A stretch of DNA of 64,000 bases from an uncultured Oscillospiraceae bacterium (GTDB taxonomy: Bacteria; Bacillota; Clostridia; Oscillospirales; Ruminococcaceae). Both the position numbers and the translations under genes were made by a program. Location of the stretch: positions 82,105 to 146,104 of the forward strand of contig CAKSPD010000004.1 in NCBI GenBank assembly GCA_934481385.1. Reading direction: 5' to 3'. Positions 25,859-35,600 of this stretch are shown in pieces; position 1 is the first letter of the stretch, and every line of letters begins with the position of its first letter. Under the pieces are notes generated by a model, which worked only from the letters and a program-made list of their open reading frames with translations, was not told the DNA's origin and did not search any database.

Positions 25859-28711
25859 ATGCACAAGAAACTTGGTAAAATTCTTTCTTCAAGCCTCTTG
25901 GCTGCTACTATGCTTACTACTGCTACTGTAAGCTTTGTTGCTCCTATGAGTGCTTCAGCAGGTAATATGCTCGGTCAGAGTAATTTCGATGACGGCGTTG
26001 GTCTTCCATGGCATACATGTGAAACTAATCCGGCTAAGCAGGAATTTAGTATCAGTGATGGTACTTATAATGTTAAAATTAAAAACAATGACGGCCCTGA
26101 ATCAAGATGGGACCTTCAGCTCCGTCACAGAGGCCTTAAAATTCAGGCTGGTCATACTTATAAACTTCACTGGGAAGTAAATGCTTCAACACAGGGTGAA
26201 CTTTATACAAAAATCGGCGATTACAGCGGTGATGTTGAAGTTTGGCACAATGATATGGGTTCAAACGGCAAGGACTTCAACGGTTCTTGGGACTGCGTAA
26301 AGATTAAGCAGGGCGACAACAGCTTTGATGCTACATTTACTGCTGACAAGTCTATCGATGTTGCTGAATGGGCTTTCCATTACGGCGGTAAGGGTCTACA
26401 CCAGTCTGTTGACTGTTTCCCTAATGAAACAGTTCTTAAATTCGATAACCTTACTCTTGAATGTACAACCTGTGATGATACATCAGGCGAAGGCTGTAAC
26501 TTCGATATGACTAAGGAATTCGGTGTTATCACTCCTCACAGCAATATTCGTCTTAATCAGGTAGGTTATTTTGAAAAGCTTAACAAGAAAGCTACTTATA
26601 TTACAGATACAGAATCACCTCTCACATATCACGTTCTTGATGCTTCAGGTACAGAAGTTGCTACCGGCAAAACTCAGCCTGTTGGACATGACAAAGATTC
26701 ATGTGCTGAAGGTGAAATCGCTCACATCATTGATTTCTCTGATGTAACAAAGGGCGGTGAAGGCTATACAATCAAGGTTGATGACGGCACAAAGACTTAT
26801 ACAAACAAGGCTGGCGTTGAATATGACCTCACAGTAAGCCACCCGTTCAACATTGCTAACACTGTATATGACGGTGTTCTCAGAAATGCTCTTAACTACT
26901 ACTATCAGAACCGTTCAGGTATTGATATTGAGGAAGCTTACATCACATCAGGTGATACTAAGACTCTTGCTCACCAGAAGGCACATGACCCTGATATGGC
27001 TTATGTTCAGTCTAAGTGGGTTAAGTCTTATTCAAGTGAATTTGACGGCGACAAGACATACCAGATTGACGGTACAGGCGGTTGGTACGATGCCGGTGAC
27101 CACGGTAAATACGTTGTAAACGGCGGTATTTCTGTATGGACTCTCCAGAACCTTTATGAATGGTCAAAGGCTCAGGGTACTGATTCCAAGTTTGCTGATA
27201 ATCAGACAATGGCTGTTCCTGAAAATTCAAACGGAGCTCCTGATATTCTTGATGAAGCAAGATATGAACTTGAATGGATGTTCAAGATGGTTGTTGATTC
27301 TAAAGACCCATACTATGGAAGCAAATATGAAAACCTTGTTTATCATAAACTCCACGACCACAAGTGGACAGGACTTGCTACAAGACCTTATGACTATGAA
27401 GAAAAATGGGGTACAACTCGTATAGTTAAGCCTCCAACGCTTGCTGCTACTCTTAACCTTTCAGCTACTGCTGCTCAGGCTGCACGTCTTTGGACAGGTA
27501 TCGATGATGCTTTCGCTAAGGAATGCCTTGATGTTGCTAAGAAAACTTATGAGGCTGCTGTTAAGAATAAAAGTGACAAGACTTTGCTCGCTCCTATGGA
27601 TCAGGCTATCGGTGGCGGTGCTTACGGTGATGACTATGTAGAAGACGACTTCTACTGGGCAGCTTGCGAACTCTATGCTACAACAGGCGACCAGACATAT
27701 TATACAGACCTTTCTAAGTATCAGAATAAAGATGCTGATGATAAGGCTTTCAGTGTTACAACAAACCTCGGTGGCGGTGAAAACAACGGCTCATTCAGCT
27801 CATTCAACTGGGGCTGTACAGCTGGTCTTGGTACACTTACACTTTATCTCTCAGACAAGACTTCTGATGCTGATAAGGCTACAATTGCTAAGGCTATCAC
27901 AAAGGCTGCTGATAAGTATATTGCTAAGGAAGAAGAACAGGCTATGGGTAACCCATACCAGAGCACAACTTTCCAGGATTCAGTTAATATCGGTGAAGGT
28001 ATCGATGTATACGGTTATGAATGGGGTTCAAACTCATTCGTTGTAAACAATGCTATCGTTATGGCTTATGCTTATAAGGAAACAGGCGATACATCTTACC
28101 TCAACGGCGTTTCAACAGCTCTTGACTATATCTTCGGACGTAACGGTCTTGGATTCTCATATGTAACAGGATACGGCACATATCACCTCCAGAACCCACA
28201 CCACAGATACTGGTCATATGAAGTAGACCCAACATTCCCAATGGCTCCGGCAGGCGTTATGTCAGGCGGACCTGGTTCAGGTATGCAGGACCCATACATT
28301 GGCGGTCTTGGATATAAGAGAGGAACTCTTGCTCCTCAGAAGTGCTACGTTGACAGTGCTGAAGCTTGGTCTGTAAACGAAGTTACTATTAACTGGAATG
28401 CTCCGTTTGCATGGGCTATCTCATTCCTCGAAGATGAAGCTCCTAAGGCTGATGGAAATCCTACAACAAAGCCAACAAATCCTTCAGATGGTGATATTCT
28501 CTGGGGTGACGTAAACTGCGACGGTACAGTTGATATTGCTGACGTTGTTGCTGCTGCTGCTTTCGTTGGTGACAGCTCTAAGAACCCTGTTTCTGCTCAG
28601 GGTCTTAAGAACGGTGACGTTCAGAATAACGGTGACGGTCTTACTGCAAGCGATGCTCTTGCTATTCAGCAGTTCCTCGCTGGTACAGTTAAAGAACTCC
28701 CTGTTAAGTAA
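25859..28711 (+). CDS. CBM4-Ig-GH9 cellulase (CbhA/CelK-like) with dockerin
   Basis: 950 residues. Signal peptide (about 1-34), CBM4 (about 36-205; HTYKLHWEVNAST and WAFHYGG), a CelD-N Ig-like domain (about 230-325; IRLNQVGYFEKLNKKA), GH9 catalytic domain (about 330-865) with Asp pair in GGWYDAGDHGKY (D411, D414), NPHHRYW and acid Glu at about 841 (NEVTINWNAPF). Dockerin at about 880-950 (GDVNCDGTVDIADVVAAAAF, TASDALAIQQFLAG). The module order is that of exo-acting GH9 enzymes CbhA and CelK. Codons are of the highly expressed type (AAG, CTC, ATC), and the gene has a strong GGAGG site. Confidence 0.93.
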   Translation: MHKKLGKILSSSLLAATMLTTATVSFVAPMSASAGNMLGQSNFDDGVGLPWHTCETNPAKQEFSISDGTYNVKIKNNDGPESRWDLQLRHRGLKIQAGHTYKLHWEVNASTQGELYTKIGDYSGDVEVWHNDMGSNGKDFNGSWDCVKIKQGDNSFDATFTADKSIDVAEWAFHYGGKGLHQSVDCFPNETVLKFDNLTLECTTCDDTSGEGCNFDMTKEFGVITPHSNIRLNQVGYFEKLNKKATYITDTESPLTYHVLDASGTEVATGKTQPVGHDKDSCAEGEIAHIIDFSDVTKGGEGYTIKVDDGTKTYTNKAGVEYDLTVSHPFNIANTVYDGVLRNALNYYYQNRSGIDIEEAYITSGDTKTLAHQKAHDPDMAYVQSKWVKSYSSEFDGDKTYQIDGTGGWYDAGDHGKYVVNGGISVWTLQNLYEWSKAQGTDSKFADNQTMAVPENSNGAPDILDEARYELEWMFKMVVDSKDPYYGSKYENLVYHKLHDHKWTGLATRPYDYEEKWGTTRIVKPPTLAATLNLSATAAQAARLWTGIDDAFAKECLDVAKKTYEAAVKNKSDKTLLAPMDQAIGGGAYGDDYVEDDFYWAACELYATTGDQTYYTDLSKYQNKDADDKAFSVTTNLGGGENNGSFSSFNWGCTAGLGTLTLYLSDKTSDADKATIAKAITKAADKYIAKEEEQAMGNPYQSTTFQDSVNIGEGIDVYGYEWGSNSFVVNNAIVMAYAYKETGDTSYLNGVSTALDYIFGRNGLGFSYVTGYGTYHLQNPHHRYWSYEVDPTFPMAPAGVMSGGPGSGMQDPYIGGLGYKRGTLAPQKCYVDSAEAWSVNEVTINWNAPFAWAISFLEDEAPKADGNPTTKPTNPSDGDILWGDVNCDGTVDIADVVAAAAFVGDSSKNPVSAQGLKNGDVQNNGDGLTASDALAIQQFLAGTVKELPVK

Positions 28712-28755
28712 TTTAAACAGCTGACATTAAAATATTCCTACTTTTTTTAACAACG

Positions 28756-28778
28756 GCGGTGCAGTTAACCTGCACCGC
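28756..28778 (+). terminator. Terminator after the CBM4-GH9 gene
   Basis: GCGGTGCAG (28756-28764), TTAAC loop, CTGCACCGC (28770-28778). The T-tail is weak and interrupted. Confidence 0.75.
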
Positions 28779-28816
28779 TATGTTATTTTATCTTTGAAAA
28801 AAATTTTCAGAAATAC

Positions 28817-28845
28817 TTGACTTTTCAGAAATATCATGTTATAAT
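28817..28845 (+). promoter_or_regulatory. Promoter of rpmG-secE-nusG-rplK-rplA
   Basis: TTGACT 28817-28822, 17-base spacer, TATAAT 28840-28845. The roughly 85-base leader contains a CCTC-TTTC-GGAGG mini-hairpin and ends in AGGAGGTG before rpmG. Confidence 0.8.
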
Positions 28846-28936
28846 TGTCTTACCTCTTTCGGAGGTCTTATTTTTGTGTCCTCTGCACTGAGGGAGGCAA
28901 ACAACCAAGTATTATTCTTTTCAGGAGGTGCCGATA

Positions 28937-29086
28937 ATGAGAGTTAAAGTAACTTTAGCTTGTACTGAATGCAAGCAGCGTAACTACGTTTCAAAGAAAA
29001 ACAAGAAGAATGACCCTGACAGACTTGAAATGATGAAACACTGCAAGTTCTGTAGAAAACATACTCTTCACAAAGAAACAAAGTAA
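28937..29086 (+). CDS. rpmG: 50S ribosomal protein L33 (zinc form)
   Basis: 49 residues, the normal length. Two CxxC pairs (CTEC at residues 9-12 and CKFC at 36-39) make this the zinc-binding C+ paralogue. N-terminus [12 protein letters not shown] is standard. AGGAGGTG site 8 bases upstream. First gene of the secE-nusG operon, the usual clostridial position. Confidence 0.95.
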   Translation: MRVKVTLACTECKQRNYVSKKNKKNDPDRLEMMKHCKFCRKHTLHKETK

Positions 29087-29101
29087 TCGGAGGTCTTTTT
29101 C

Positions 29102-29356
29102 GTGGCTAAGGAAAAAAAAGAAAAAACTACCAAGGAAAATAAGGCTTCGGACAAGTCTAAAACAAAAAAACCTAACAAGGTTGCAAAATGGTTTAAAGAC
29201 TTGAAAATCGAATTCAACAAAGTTACGTGGGCAAGCTGGAAAACTACCCGCAACAATACTTCAGTAGTTCTTACTACTGTTATTCTTCTGAGTGCTTTCG
29301 TTGGACTTCTTGACTGGGGTCTTCTTACAGTCATGAACTTAATCTACAACCATTAA
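29102..29356 (+). CDS. secE: Preprotein translocase subunit SecE
   Basis: 84 residues from a GTG start with CGGAGGTC upstream. A Lys-rich N-terminal region of about 28 residues, then KIEFNKVTWASWKTTR (the conserved amphipathic SecE helix) and one membrane helix (about 54-78). Part of SecYEG. It sits between rpmG and nusG as in most Firmicutes. Confidence 0.93.
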   Translation: MAKEKKEKTTKENKASDKSKTKKPNKVAKWFKDLKIEFNKVTWASWKTTRNNTSVVLTTVILLSAFVGLLDWGLLTVMNLIYNH

Positions 29357-29368
29357 GGAGGATTCACT

Positions 29369-29893
29369 ATGGCAGAATCAGCTAAATGGTATGTTATTCA
29401 TACTTATTCAGGCTATGAAAAAAACGTCAAGGAGAATATAACCAAGGTCGTAGAAAACCGTAAACTTCAGCATCTTATTCAGGAAGTAAGAGTTCCTATT
29501 GAAAAGGTTACTGAAATTTCCAACGGTAAGTCAAAAGACGTTGAACGCAAGGTTTATCCCTGCTATGTTCTTATCAAAATGGTATACACCGACGAAACAT
29601 GGTATATCGTGCGAAATACAAGAGGCGTTACCGGTTTCGTAGGCCCTGCATCAGAACCTACTCCGCTTTCAGAAAAAGAAGTAGAGGCTCTGGGCGTTGA
29701 ACTCAATTCTGTTGAGGTCGATTATAAGGTCGGCGATGTCGTTAAAATTAACGGCACTTCAATGGACGGTCTTACAGGTGTTGTACAAAGCATTAATTAT
29801 GACGACAAAACTGTTAACGTTCTCGTTTCAATGTTTGGTCGTGAAACTCCGACTACACTTGCTTTAAATCAGGTTGTAAGTCTGGACAGTTGA
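29369..29893 (+). CDS. nusG: Transcription elongation/antitermination factor NusG
   Basis: 174 residues: NGN domain (about 5-105; AKWYVIHTYSGYEKNV, then RNTRGVTGFVGP) and KOW domain (about 122-170; VGDVVKINGTSMDGLTGVV). Binds RNA polymerase and links transcription to translation. GGAGG site before ATG. The 69 bases to rplK hold a GAAACC/GGTTTC hairpin. Confidence 0.95.
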   Translation: MAESAKWYVIHTYSGYEKNVKENITKVVENRKLQHLIQEVRVPIEKVTEISNGKSKDVERKVYPCYVLIKMVYTDETWYIVRNTRGVTGFVGPASEPTPLSEKEVEALGVELNSVEVDYKVGDVVKINGTSMDGLTGVVQSINYDDKTVNVLVSMFGRETPTTLALNQVVSLDS

Positions 29894-29962
29894 TTGAAAT
29901 TTATCTCAGAAACCTTTTATATATGGTTTCGTTACCGCATTATTATGGAGGTGCGAATTTAA

Positions 29963-30388
29963 ATGGCACAGAAAGTTGTTGGCTACATTAAGCTTCAGAT
30001 TGCAGCAGGTAAGGCTACTCCTGCTCCGCCGGTAGGCCCTGCTCTCGGTCAGCACGGCGTTAATATCATGGCATTCACAAAGGAATTTAATGAAAGAACT
30101 AAGAACGATATCGGTCTTATCATTCCGGTTGTTATCACAGTTTATGCAGACCGTTCTTTCACTTTCGTTACAAAAACTCCGCCGGCTGCTGTTCTTATCA
30201 AGAAGGCTTGTAATATAAACAGCGGTTCAGGTACACCTAACAAAACTAAGGTTGCTACTATCACTAAAGAACAGGTTCAGAAAATTGCTGAACAGAAAAT
30301 GCCTGACCTCAATGCAGGTTCTCTCGAAGCTGCTATGAGCATGGTTATGGGTACATGCCGTTCAATGGGCGTTACTGTTGCTGAATAA
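29963..30388 (+). CDS. rplK: 50S ribosomal protein L11
   Basis: 141 residues, standard length. N-terminal [20 protein letters not shown] and [11 protein letters not shown] identify it; the C-terminal RNA-binding domain ends [10 protein letters not shown]. Forms the GTPase-associated centre. GGAGGTG site before ATG. Confidence 0.97.
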   Translation: MAQKVVGYIKLQIAAGKATPAPPVGPALGQHGVNIMAFTKEFNERTKNDIGLIIPVVITVYADRSFTFVTKTPPAAVLIKKACNINSGSGTPNKTKVATITKEQVQKIAEQKMPDLNAGSLEAAMSMVMGTCRSMGVTVAE

Positions 30389-30413
30389 TTCAGGATTTAC
30401 CGAATCCCATAAT

Positions 30414-30470
30414 GGTGGGAGGAAAATTCCGTTAACCGGTTCTGCGTCGGAGCAAATCGGTATTACCACT
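30414..30470 (+). promoter_or_regulatory. Candidate L1 autoregulatory mRNA leader
   Basis: Between rplK and rplA: GGTGGGAGG (30414-30422), a short stem to TTCCGTTAACC, and a closing ACCAC (30465-30469) that pairs with GTGG. It resembles the Firmicutes L1 mRNA site, which mimics the 23S rRNA target so that free L1 represses translation. An extra hairpin (ACCG...CGGT, about 30435-30460) is inserted on the 3' side. Confidence 0.6.
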
Positions 30471-30492
30471 TAAACAGGAGGATATATTTAAT

Positions 30493-31188
30493 ATGAAACA
30501 TGGCAAGAAATATGTTGACAGCTTAAAGGCTGTTGATACTTCAAAGTCCTATGAGCCTACCGAAGCTCTTGATTTGGTATGCACAAATGCTAAGGCAAAG
30601 TTTGATGAAACTATTGAAGCTCATATTCGTCTTGGCGTTGACTCAAGACACGCTGACCAGCAGGTAAGAGGTGCTGTTGTACTTCCTAACGGTACTGGTA
30701 AAAAGGTTAGAGTATGCGTTTTCTGTAAAGAAAATAAGTATGAAGATGCTAAGGCTGCCGGTGCTGATTATGTTGGCGGACAGGATTTAGTTGACAAGAT
30801 TATGAAGGAAAACTGGATGGACTTCGACGTTGTTGTTGCTTCACCTGATATGATGGGTATGGTAGGCCGTCTTGGTAAGGTTCTCGGACCTCGTGGTCTT
30901 ATGCCAAACCCGAAAGCCGGTACTGTTACACCTGACGTTGCTAAGGCTGTTGCTGAAGCTAAGGCTGGTAAGATTGAATACCGTCTTGACAAGACAAATA
31001 TCATTCACTGCCCTATCGGAAAGGCATCTTTCGGTACTGCTAAGCTTGAAGAAAACTTCACAACTCTTATGGAAGCTATCGTTAAGGCTAAGCCGGCTGC
31101 TGCAAAGGGTACTTATCTTAAGTCATGCACAGTTGCATCAACTATGGGTATCGGAATTTCAGTTGCTACTGCTAAATTCGGTGCATAA
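30493..31188 (+). CDS. rplA: 50S ribosomal protein L1
   Basis: 231 residues. [10 protein letters not shown] start, the RNA-binding signature [15 protein letters not shown] (about residues 129-143) and C-terminal [15 protein letters not shown]. It forms the mobile L1 stalk and represses its own operon. AGGAGG site before ATG. Confidence 0.97.
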   Translation: MKHGKKYVDSLKAVDTSKSYEPTEALDLVCTNAKAKFDETIEAHIRLGVDSRHADQQVRGAVVLPNGTGKKVRVCVFCKENKYEDAKAAGADYVGGQDLVDKIMKENWMDFDVVVASPDMMGMVGRLGKVLGPRGLMPNPKAGTVTPDVAKAVAEAKAGKIEYRLDKTNIIHCPIGKASFGTAKLEENFTTLMEAIVKAKPAAAKGTYLKSCTVASTMGIGISVATAKFGA

Positions 31189-31208
31189 TTGAATTTTTAA
31201 AGAACTTC

Positions 31209-31240
31209 AAAGGCTGTCCCGCTTTAAAAGGACAGTCTTT
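31209..31240 (+). terminator. Terminator after rplA
   Basis: AAAGGCTGTCC pairs with GGACAGTCTTT (one GU) around a 10-base loop, followed by ATTTTTTTT. Confidence 0.88.
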
Positions 31241-31269
31241 ATTTTTTTTGAAAAAATTTCTGAAAAGAC

Positions 31270-31298
31270 TTGACAAACCGGAAAAAGTATGATATAAT
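31270..31298 (+). promoter_or_regulatory. Promoter of rplJ-rplL
   Basis: TTGACA 31270-31275, 17-base spacer, TATAAT 31293-31298, a full consensus match. Confidence 0.9.
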
Positions 31299-31326
31299 AA
31301 TCAGCGTTGTGAGATTTCTCACTTAT

Positions 31327-31459
31327 ATCGTATTCTAAAGACAGCAGGCTTGTTTTTATAACTGGAAGTCCTGCCGAGGAATTGCAATTTAAATCATGCG
31401 GTTTTATTGTCCTTTCTCGTTCTGTCGGGTAAGGATTTTTTTATTGCTCTGAATACGAT
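31327..31459 (+). promoter_or_regulatory. L10 leader with internal attenuator
   Basis: Contains the hallmark AAGACAGCAGG...GTCCTGCCGAGG (about 31337-31380), the L10-binding kink-turn region. A perfect 9-bp long-range helix ATCGTATTC (31327-31335)/GAATACGAT (31451-31459) closes the element. Inside, CCTT.CTCG/CGGG.AAGG (31411-31434) followed by a T-run forms a terminator. L10(L12)4 binding is expected to favour termination. Confidence 0.85.
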
Positions 31460-31486
31460 TTATAATTTATTCGGAGGTGAATTTTT

Positions 31487-31999
31487 ATGCCAAGCGAAAA
31501 GGTTCTTGAATCCAAAAAGGCTAAGGTTGAACAGCTTACCGAACTCCTTAAAGGTTCTGTATCAGGTGTTGTCGTTGATTACAAGGGTATCACTGTTGAT
31601 GAAGATACACAGCTCAGAAAGGAACTCAGAGAAGCAGGCGTTAAGTATTTTGTAGAAAAGAATACTATGCTCAAGCGTGCTTTCAATAATATCGGTATGG
31701 AGGGCTTTGACGAAGTTCTTAACGGTACTACTGCTATCGCTCTCTCAGTTGATGACCAGACTGCTCCTGCAAGAATTCTCGGAAAGTTTGCTGAAAAGGA
31801 CGAAAATAAATTCAACCTTAAAGCAGGTTTCGTTGAAGGTGTTGTTTACGATGCAGCAGGTGTTGAAAAGCTTTCAAAGATTCCTTCAAAGGACGTACTT
31901 CTTGCTCAGCTCGTTGGCTCACTTCAGGGCCCTATCCAGAAGCTTGCAGCTACACTTCAGGCTCTTGCAGAAAAGAAGAACGAAGACGAAGCAGCATAA
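31487..31999 (+). CDS. rplJ: 50S ribosomal protein L10
   Basis: 170 residues. The N-terminal rRNA-binding domain includes GVVVDYKGITVDEDTQLRKE and VKYFVEKNTMLKRA; the C-terminal helix binding L7/L12 dimers ends LAATLQALAEKK. Forms the base of the L12 stalk. CGGAGGTG site before ATG; controlled by the leader upstream. Confidence 0.96.
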   Translation: MPSEKVLESKKAKVEQLTELLKGSVSGVVVDYKGITVDEDTQLRKELREAGVKYFVEKNTMLKRAFNNIGMEGFDEVLNGTTAIALSVDDQTAPARILGKFAEKDENKFNLKAGFVEGVVYDAAGVEKLSKIPSKDVLLAQLVGSLQGPIQKLAATLQALAEKKNEDEAA

Positions 32000-32061
32000 T
32001 TGTTTTTACTGCTTTTCGTGTACTATTTACTAATATTAAATTTTAAAGGAGATTATTAATC

Positions 32062-32433
32062 ATGGCTTCAGAAAAGATTACAAAGTTTATTGATGATATC
32101 AAGGCTCTTTCAGTTCTCGAACTCGCAGAGCTCGTTGATGCAATTCAGGAAGAATTTGGTGTAACAGCTGCCGTTGCTGCTGCTCCTGCTGCTGGTGCAG
32201 GTGCTGCCGCAGAAGCTGAAAAGACAGAATTTGACGTTGTTCTTGCTTCATTCGGTGATGCTAAGATGGCTGTTATCAAGGCTGTTAAGGAAGCTCTCGG
32301 ACTCGGACTTAAGGAAGCTAAGGCTGAAGTTGAAGCTGCTCCTAAGGCTCTCAAGACTGGCGTTTCTAAGGCAGAAGCTGAAGAACTCAAGACAAAGCTC
32401 GAAGCTGCTGGTGCAACTATCGAACTCAAGTAA
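32062..32433 (+). CDS. rplL: 50S ribosomal protein L7/L12
   Basis: 123 residues: N-terminal dimerisation domain (about 1-32), an Ala-rich hinge ([16 protein letters not shown]) and C-terminal domain (about 53-123; [34 protein letters not shown]). Recruits GTPase factors. Follows rplJ by 62 bases with AAAGGAG; strongly biased codons. Confidence 0.97.
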   Translation: MASEKITKFIDDIKALSVLELAELVDAIQEEFGVTAAVAAAPAAGAGAAAEAEKTEFDVVLASFGDAKMAVIKAVKEALGLGLKEAKAEVEAAPKALKTGVSKAEAEELKTKLEAAGATIELK

Positions 32434-32457
32434 TTTTACTTATAAAGAGTTTTTTAC

Positions 32458-32489
32458 AGGCTGTACTGTGTTTATTCACGGTACAGCCT
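32458..32489 (+). terminator. Terminator after rplL
   Basis: AGGCTGTACTGTG pairs with CACGGTACAGCCT (one TG wobble) around TTTATT, then a T-run. Confidence 0.92.
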
Positions 32490-32559
32490 TTTTTTGTTCC
32501 TGACTGATTTTTTGTATTTCAAAAGGTATAATGTGTCAGTATTAACAGATTATTTATCA

Positions 32560-32588
32560 TTGAAAAAAGATTTTTTATGCTATATAAT
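32560..32588 (+). promoter_or_regulatory. Promoter of the pectate lyase gene
   Basis: TTGAAA 32560-32565, 17-base spacer, TATAAT 32583-32588. TGAGGAG site at 32635-32641. Confidence 0.8.
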
Positions 32589-32650
32589 AAATACAATGAT
32601 TAAGGAAAAAATACTTCGTAAATATTAAATTAAATGAGGAGTAATTTATT

Positions 32651-35600
32651 ATGCAGAATAAAAATCTTAAGAAAAAAATTGCATCACTTGCAACCGCTAC
32701 ACTTATGCTTGCCGGTTTCGGTGTTGCCAATGTAAATAATGTTGGAAATATATACATAAATAACAAGCTTATGACTGCTGTTGCAGCAAGCAGTGTTGCT
32801 GTTACTGAAAGTGCAGGATATGCCGAAGGTGCTTATGCATGCTGGTCACCTGTTGACAATGCAACAGGCTACAATGTTTACTGTGACGGCGTTCAGCTTG
32901 ATTCAATGCTTATAAGACAGTATTCAGGATATTTCAGAGCTGATGCTGTCGGATTAAAGGCAGGAAATCATACACTTAAAATTGTTCCTGTTATAAACGG
33001 CAAGGAGGATTCTTCAAAATCTGCTGAAACTTCTGTTTCTTCCGAGGCTCATGACCGTTCAGGATTCGGATTTGTAGACGGAACTTCTTCAGGTGCTTAT
33101 AATGAGGACGGCACTCTTAAAAGTGATGCACTTGTTGTTTATGTTACAGATGACACAAAGGATACTGTTACAGCAAATATCAATGTTGACGGCAAGAGCG
33201 AATCTGAATGTAAAGGTATTCAGAATATAATTCTCGGATATAAAAAGGGCAAGGAATCAAGACCTATCTCAATAAGAGTTATCGGAAATATCACTGACCC
33301 TGCTGTTCTCACAAAGGGTGACCTTTATCTTGATACAGTAACAGCAGGAATGACTATTGAGGGTATCGGAAACGATGCAACATTCAACGGATTTGGTCTT
33401 GTTATGAAAAACTGCTCAAACGTTGAAGTAAGAAATATAGGCTTTATGAACTGCAATAGTTCAGAGGGCGATGACTGCGGACTCCAGCAGGCAAATAATC
33501 ACATATGGGTTCATAACTGCGATTTCTTCTATGGCGATGCAGGTTCTGATGCAGACCAGGTTAAAGGCGACGGAGCATTGGATACTAAAAAATCCACATA
33601 TGTTACTCATTCATACAATCATTTCTGGGATAACGGAAAATGCAATCTTCAGGGTATGAAATCAGAAACAGTTGAAAACTATATAACATATCATCACAAC
33701 TGGTATGACCATTCTGATTCACGTCACCCCCGTATAAGAACATGTACTGTTCATATTTATAACAACTATTATGACGGAAATGCAAAATACGGTATTGGCG
33801 TAACAATGGGAGCATCTGCTTTTGCTGAAAACAACTATTTCAGAAACTGCAAATATCCTATGCTTGCATCAATGCAGGGTTCTGATATTGCAGGAGGAAA
33901 TGAAGGTACATTCTCCAGCGAAGCCGGCGGTATCATAAAGGCATACGGAAACTATATGGAAGGTCAGAAAGGCTTTATCTCATATCAGGAGGATAATACT
34001 GAATTTGATGCTTATGTTGCATCTTCAAGAGATGAAAAAGTTCCTTCTTCTGTAACTGCAAAGAATGGTGGAACTGCATATAATAACTTTGATACAGATT
34101 CAAGCCTTATGTACAGCTATACACCTGATTCTGCTGAAGATGTAAAGTCAATTGTAACTTCAAAGGCAGGACGTGTAAACGGCGGTGACTTCAAGTGGAC
34201 TTTCGACAACTCTGCTGATGATGAAAGCTATGCTGTAAATGATGCACTCAAATCTGCTCTTGTAAACTATGATGATTCAATTATTGCAATCGGAAGCGGA
34301 TTTAAGGAAGATTCAGGAAATACTCCGGTTGTTACTACTGTTACAACTTCAACAACAAAAATTCAGACCACAACTACTACTGCAACAACTACAAAGCCGG
34401 CAGGTACAACACAAGCACCTGTTGCAGGCTCTGATGTAATCTATTGTTCACCGGCAGGAAACGGTGACGGTAAATCAATAGACAATCCGACAGATGTTCT
34501 TTCTGCTATAAAATCAGTAAAAGCAGGCGGTATGATTTATCTTCTTGAGGGTACTTATAAATTCAGCGAAACCATTATTATAGATGATTCATTAAGCGGT
34601 ACATCAGGCGGAATGAAAACAATTTCAGCTTACCCCGGTGCAAAAGTAGTCTGGGATTTCTCAGGACAGGGAACTGCGGACGCTTCAAAGAGAGGTATCG
34701 TTCTTGACGGTGATTACTGGCACTTCTATGGATTTGAAATTACTAAGGCTGCTGATAACGGTATGCTCCTTTCAGGTAATAACAACAAAATTGAAATGAT
34801 GGTATTCAATGACAATCAGGATACCGGACTTCAGATTTCAAGATATAACACAAGTGCTGCAACTATTGCAGACTGGCCATCAAACAATCTTATTCTCAAC
34901 TGTACATCAAAGAATAACTGTGATGATGTTTCAATGGAAAACGCTGACGGTTTTGCTGCAAAGCTTACCTGCGGTGAGGGAAATGTATTTGACGGCTGTA
35001 TGGCTTATAACAACTCTGATGACGGCTGGGATTTGTTTGCAAAATCAGAAACAGGCCCTATCGGTGTTGTAACAATCAAAAACAGTATTGCTTTCAGAAA
35101 CGGCTTTACTGAATTTGGCGAGGGATATGGTGACTGTGACGGAAACGGTTTCAAGCTTGGCGGTTCAGGTGTAGGCTCTGCTCACATTGTTGAAAACTGC
35201 CTTGCTTTTGAAAACCTCCACTGCGGATTTACTGATAACAACAATCCTAATCTTGAAAGAATTTCAAACTGTACTGCTGTAAACAACAACGGTGAGGGAA
35301 AAGGCAAGCCTAATTTCTCCTGCTATCGCTGTACAGATGACGGCTGTGACTTTGAAAACCTTATGTCATACTATGATGCAAGCGTGTTTATGTCAGATTC
35401 AAAACTCAATGGCGGTGCATCTAATGATAAATATGTAGGTACATACACAAACGGTGTATATTATAACAGCGGTTACTATAAGATTGATGAAAAAACTGAT
35501 ATTAAGAACGGTTCTAAAATCGGAACTAAATATACAGGCCCTGCATCTTCTGACTTTGTTTCAATGACAAAAGCTCCCGAACAGGGTACTGATTTCCATA

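Noticed and set aside
31724..31815. Minus-strand frames within rplJ and rplL
   Set aside because: Antisense shadows of strongly biased ribosomal protein codons.
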